DNA of 32,810 bases. It comes from UMGS1307 sp964523005 (GTDB lineage: Bacteria > Bacillota > Clostridia > Oscillospirales > CAG-382). Made by a program: the position numbers and the translations under genes. Below, piece after piece: positions 30,013-32,810 of the stretch. Where the stretch lies: positions 1 to 32,810 of the forward strand of contig CAZFZL010000001.1 of the NCBI GenBank assembly GCA_964523005.1, in the 5' to 3' direction. The stretch's first letter is position 1; each line of letters begins with the position of its first letter. The notes under the pieces are model-generated. The model searched no databases. It had not been told where the DNA came from and saw only the letters and a list, made by a program, of their open reading frames with translations.

Positions 30013-31877
30013 AAAAACTGATCGCTTTGGCTCTGAGTGCGCTACTGCTCTTCTGCTGCTGCTCATGTGACCTGCTCAAAGAGCTTGCTTCCGATTTGTC
30101 ACAAAGCAGTAATGCACCGCAGTCAGTCGCTTCATCCGCCGTTTCATCCCCCGATGAATCTGCCCCGGATGAATCTGCCCCGGATGAATCCGCCCCGGAT
30201 GAATCCGCAGATGAAAGTGAAGCTGTATCACAGACAGACAGCAAAACGGAAATATCCGTTGATGAAAGCGCCACGCAGGCAAGCGTTCCCGACATGTCTG
30301 CGGATGAGAGCGAAGCTGTCAGCAAACCCGAAGAGAGCGTTGCGGCAGTCATGTCAGGCGTGATAGCAAAATACATCGGTGACACGCTTTTTGTAGGCAG
30401 TACGATCGACAAGAGCGATATAAAAATAACGGCGCTGTATTCCGACGGCTCGACGAAAGATATTACTTCGTTCACGATCAGTCCGTCAACAGTGAAGGCG
30501 GCAGGGAATAACACGGTCACCGTAACGTATTCCGGTAAGACGACGACCGTCACCGTGCCGGGCAAGGCGGTGACGCTGGCGGGGATAAGCGCAAAATACA
30601 ACGGCAGTACGCTCTATGTCGGCGACAGCATCGCCAAGAACGATATAACGGTTACAGCATCGTACTCTGACGGAACGACTCAAAAGGTCACGTCGTTCAC
30701 AATCAGCCCGTCAACAGTGACGGCGGCAGGGAATAACACGGTTACCGTAACATATTCCGGTAAGACGACGACCGTCACCGTGCCGGGCAAGGCGGTGACG
30801 CTGGCGGGGATAAGCGCAAAATACAACGGCAGTACGCTCTATGTCGGCGACAGCATCGCCAAGAACGATATAACGGTTACAGCATCGTACTCTGACGGAA
30901 CGACTCAAAAGGTCACGTCGTTCACAATCAGCCCGTCAACAGTGACGGCGGCAGGGAATAACACGGTTACCGTAACATATTCCGGTAAGACGACGACCGT
31001 CACCGTGCCGGGCAAGGCGGGTGTGCAGGCGGACGTTGAGGATACGGCGGTCATTTCGATCGGCAGCTCGCAGATATGGATGACAATGACGGTGGACGAG
31101 CTGACTTCGAGCTACGGGCAGCCGGACGAAAAGCTTGCGTCGTTCAAGAGCTATACGTGGTATGTATACGGAACTGACGACTATGCTGACTTTTTTGCGG
31201 TAGGTATTGAGAACAAAACGGTCGTCGCGATTTACGCGAACAGCCCGGCGTTCAGCTATGAAGGCGTCGGATTCGGCGATGTGTGTCCGATCTCGACGGA
31301 CGACAGCACGAGCAACAAGGGCGTCAGAAGCAAAGCGTATACAACGCTCGACAAATACACGGTGACATACTATGTCGACCATAACAATACCGACTCCGAC
31401 GGGAATGCACTCGTGCATGCGGTGTGCATCGAAAAAACATCGTATATCAAAAATATTCTCTATTATTCATATACACAGTCGGAGCTTGACGACGGCTGCA
31501 GGCTGAATTTCCACCTGCTCAACGCGTTCCGCCTTTGCTACGGGCTGAACATACTTGAATGGTGCGATACGGCGGCAGATGTCGCACAGGCGCACAGCCT
31601 TGATATGGCGACGAACGACTACGTTTCGCATACGTCGCTCGACGGACGCACGATGTCGGAGCGTATTACGAACGGAGGAATATTATGGCGGCGCTGCGGA
31701 GAAAATATAGCGGCAGGCTCGGACACGGCGCTGTTTACGCACAACGGCTGGGTTAACTCATCCGGACACCGTGACAACCTCATCGGCGAATTCGAGCGTG
31801 TCGGCATAGGCGCGTCGTACAACGAGGATTCGACTTATCGAGTCTATTGGACGCAAAATTTCTACACGCCGCGGTAA
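30009..31877 (+). CDS. Lipoprotein with Ser/Asp-rich stalk, three Ig-like (Big_3) repeats and a CAP domain
   Basis: 622 residues. The signal peptide has a cysteine cluster (C16, C17, C18, C20), any of which could be lipidated. Residues about 21-115 form an acidic Ser/Glu/Asp-rich stalk including four PDESA repeats. Three 75-residue Ig-like domains of the Big_3 type follow (about 116-340); the second and third are nearly identical. Next is a CAP-associated domain (about 345-470, starting AVISIGSSQIWMTMTVDEL) and a C-terminal CAP/SCP domain of YkwD type (about 495-622) with the conserved YVSHTSLDG His, GENIAAG Glu and GHRDNLI His. CAP domains of this type occur in spore or cell-surface proteins; the activity is unknown. 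Confidence 0.9.
   Translation: MKKLIALALSALLLFCCCSCDLLKELASDLSQSSNAPQSVASSAVSSPDESAPDESAPDESAPDESADESEAVSQTDSKTEISVDESATQASVPDMSADESEAVSKPEESVAAVMSGVIAKYIGDTLFVGSTIDKSDIKITALYSDGSTKDITSFTISPSTVKAAGNNTVTVTYSGKTTTVTVPGKAVTLAGISAKYNGSTLYVGDSIAKNDITVTASYSDGTTQKVTSFTISPSTVTAAGNNTVTVTYSGKTTTVTVPGKAVTLAGISAKYNGSTLYVGDSIAKNDITVTASYSDGTTQKVTSFTISPSTVTAAGNNTVTVTYSGKTTTVTVPGKAGVQADVEDTAVISIGSSQIWMTMTVDELTSSYGQPDEKLASFKSYTWYVYGTDDYADFFAVGIENKTVVAIYANSPAFSYEGVGFGDVCPISTDDSTSNKGVRSKAYTTLDKYTVTYYVDHNNTDSDGNALVHAVCIEKTSYIKNILYYSYTQSELDDGCRLNFHLLNAFRLCYGLNILEWCDTAADVAQAHSLDMATNDYVSHTSLDGRTMSERITNGGILWRRCGENIAAGSDTALFTHNGWVNSSGHRDNLIGEFERVGIGASYNEDSTYRVYWTQNFYTPR
30150..30209 (+). repeat. Four tandem 15-bp repeats encoding PDESA
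   Basis: Four in-frame 15-base units within the stalk of the CAP-domain lipoprotein, with one or two base differences between units. They give a flexible acidic spacer and could vary in copy number between strains. Confidence 0.85.
30528..31020 (+). repeat. Exact 225-bp direct repeats encoding Ig-like domains
   Basis: The sequence from 30528 to 30795 recurs without mismatch at 30753-31020 (268 bases at an offset of 225). The offset is exactly one 75-residue Ig-like domain. The first domain (before about 30570) shows the same pattern but with several differences, so the second and third copies come from a recent duplication or gene conversion. Confidence 0.93.
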
Positions 31878-31913
31878 ATACTCCTTCACAACGCAAAGAA
31901 AGGCATGATCTGA

Positions 31914-32588
31914 ATGTACTATTATTATCTTCTCTATATGCTTCCGGCTCTGATATTGACGATGGCAGCACAGTTTTTCGTCAAATCAACCTACAAAAAA
32001 TATTCGTCCGTCGCTTCATCGCGCGGACTGACCGGCGCGGAATGCGCGCGCCGCGTGCTTGAAGCGAGCGGCTGCAGCGGCGTGCAGATCGATATGATAC
32101 AGGGAAACCTGTCGGACAATTACGATCCGCGCTCAAACACGATCCATCTTTCGCAGCAGGTCTATTCATCTCAGTCGGTCGCGGCACTCGGTGTAGCGGC
32201 GCACGAGGCGGGTCACGCGGTTCAGTACGCGAAGGGCTATGCGCCCGTGAAGCTACGCACGGTGATATATCCTGCGTGCTCGTTCGGCTCGCGCTGTGCG
32301 ATGTATTTGCTGCTTATCGGCGCGTTCGCGGCGATCCCCGTGCTTTATTACGCCGGGATAGGCGCGTTTATGCTCGCCGCACTGTTCCAGCTCGTTACGC
32401 TTCCCGTTGAGTTCAACGCATCGCGCAGAGCAATAAGCGCACTCGACAAAGAAAGCATCCTGACGGGCGAGGAGCTGTCAGGCGCGAAAAAAGTGCTTAC
32501 GGCAGCGGCGATGACGTATATTGCCGCATTGTTCGTTTCGTTTTTGCAGATCGTTTATCTTCTATCCCGCACGGGAAACAGACGATAA
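31914..32588 (+). CDS. yugP: YugP-like membrane zinc metallopeptidase
   Basis: 224 residues. An N-terminal membrane segment (about 3-22) is followed by a soluble domain with the zinc site AAHEAGHAVQ (H97, E98, H101), then two or three hydrophobic segments (about 118-165 and 198-218). NYDPRSNTIHLS and LPVEFNASRRAI are also typical of the YugP neutral-protease family. The active site probably faces the cytoplasm or membrane, as in other membrane-bound HExxH proteases; its substrates are unknown. AAAGG lies 10 bases before the ATG. No terminator separates it from the CAP gene 36 bases upstream. Confidence 0.9.
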   Translation: MYYYYLLYMLPALILTMAAQFFVKSTYKKYSSVASSRGLTGAECARRVLEASGCSGVQIDMIQGNLSDNYDPRSNTIHLSQQVYSSQSVAALGVAAHEAGHAVQYAKGYAPVKLRTVIYPACSFGSRCAMYLLLIGAFAAIPVLYYAGIGAFMLAALFQLVTLPVEFNASRRAISALDKESILTGEELSGAKKVLTAAAMTYIAALFVSFLQIVYLLSRTGNRR

Positions 32589-32607
32589 CAAAACCGCGTG
32601 TACTGCC

Positions 32608-32636
32608 TTGACAAAAAACGCCCGATGTGATATAAT
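32608..32636 (+). promoter_or_regulatory. Consensus promoter of tRNA-Leu
   Basis: Perfect TTGACA (32608-32613), 17-base spacer, perfect TATAAT (32631-32636). The predicted start is about 9 bases before the mature tRNA 5' end. Confidence 0.92.
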
Positions 32637-32651
32637 CAGCGGTACATTGAC

Positions 32652-32735
32652 GCGGGTATGGCGGAATTGGCAGACGCGCCGGTCTTAGGAACCGGTTCTT
32701 TATGAGTGTGGGTTCAACTCCCACTATCCGCACCA
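32652..32735 (+). tRNA. tRNA-Leu (anticodon UAG), CCA encoded
   Basis: The acceptor stem pairs 32652-32658 with 32725-32731 (one G-U), the anticodon stem CCGGT/ACCGG encloses loop CTTAGGA with anticodon TAG, and the T arm is GTGGG-TTCAACT-CCCAC. A long variable arm marks the class II tRNA. The 3' CCA is encoded at 32733-32735. It reads CUA and other CUN leucine codons. Confidence 0.96.
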
Positions 32736-32740
32736 AAAAG

Positions 32741-32767
32741 CACCCGGCGATGAAACATCGCCGGGTG
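32741..32767. terminator. Hairpin terminator between tRNA-Leu and a leftward gene
   Basis: A perfect 12-bp stem (32741-32752 with 32756-32767) with a 3-base loop. Read leftward it is followed by CTTTTTGG, a fair T-tract that reaches the tRNA 3' end; read rightward the T content is poor. It therefore suits the leftward gene best and may also define the tRNA transcript end. Confidence 0.75.
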
Positions 32768-32787
32768 TGCGTTATTATGTCGGGAGC

Positions 32788-32810
32788 TTATTTTTTCTTT
32801 TTCATTACGA
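32788..32810 (-). CDS. C-terminal end of a leftward gene (partial)
   Basis: Read leftward, the last codons encode VMKKKK followed by a TAA at 32788-32790, then the hairpin terminator 20 bases on. A lysine-rich tail before an intrinsic terminator is plausible for a real gene end, but only seven codons are visible, so neither frame nor identity can be confirmed. Confidence 0.4.

Noticed and set aside
30150..31020. Direct repeats as a possible CRISPR array or mobile element
   Set aside because: Both repeat sets are in frame within one lipoprotein gene and encode a stalk and Ig-like domains; there are no spacers, terminal inverted repeats or cas genes.
32497..32736. Minus-strand open frame covering the tRNA-Leu gene
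   Set aside because: It overlaps a well-formed tRNA and the end of the protease gene, with no ribosome binding site or similarity to a family.

Overview
The window reads as chromosome of an anaerobic, fermentative Gram-positive of the class Clostridia, probably near Oscillospirales. Reasons: sigma-A type promoters with 16-18 base spacers, strong Shine-Dalgarno sites, the ylxM-ffh-rpsP-khpA order, zinc-type L31 and L32, Ser-rich lipoproteins with typical lipoboxes, and a clostridial electron-bifurcating type [FeFe]-hydrogenase operon. I see no phage, insertion sequence, CRISPR array or rRNA. This assignment is by inference, without any database search.

Left part (1-8650): remnant of a surface-domain gene; a three-part HTH-cupin-acyl-CoA synthetase read leftward; rpmE, hflX and galM read rightward; a GH26-like lipoprotein glycosidase and serS read leftward. 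Intrinsic terminators separate most of these units.

Middle left (8590-16750): a Gfo/Idh/MocA oxidoreductase plus nagA pair (amino-sugar use); a leftward translation/secretion operon ylxM-ffh-rpsP-khpA-yceD-rpmF that lacks the usual rimM-trmD-rplS tail; and, divergent from it, a PfkB sugar kinase - FkbM methyltransferase - SLOG (DUF1273) operon.

Centre (16770-25090): one rightward operon of ten genes for a multimeric [FeFe]-hydrogenase. The electron-transfer and catalytic subunits (NuoE/HydC-like, HndB-like, NuoF/HydB-like, HydA) flank an embedded putative signalling block: DRTGG domain, RsbW-like ATPase, a HydS-like sensory hydrogenase, second DRTGG domain, PHP phosphoesterase, second GHKL ATPase. 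It ends at a strong terminator.

Right part (25125-32810): deoC, cdd and udp (pyrimidine deoxynucleoside salvage), tightly coupled to a CotH-kinase lipoprotein, a histidine phosphatase, a DUF2809 membrane protein, a lipoprotein with three Ig-like repeats and a CAP domain, then a YugP-like membrane protease, tRNA-Leu(UAG), and the last codons of a leftward gene.

The items I would look at first are a candidate H-type pseudoknot that would bury the rpsP ribosome binding site, the signalling block inside the hydrogenase operon with its complementary cysteine substitutions, and the HTH-cupin-acyl-CoA synthetase fusion.
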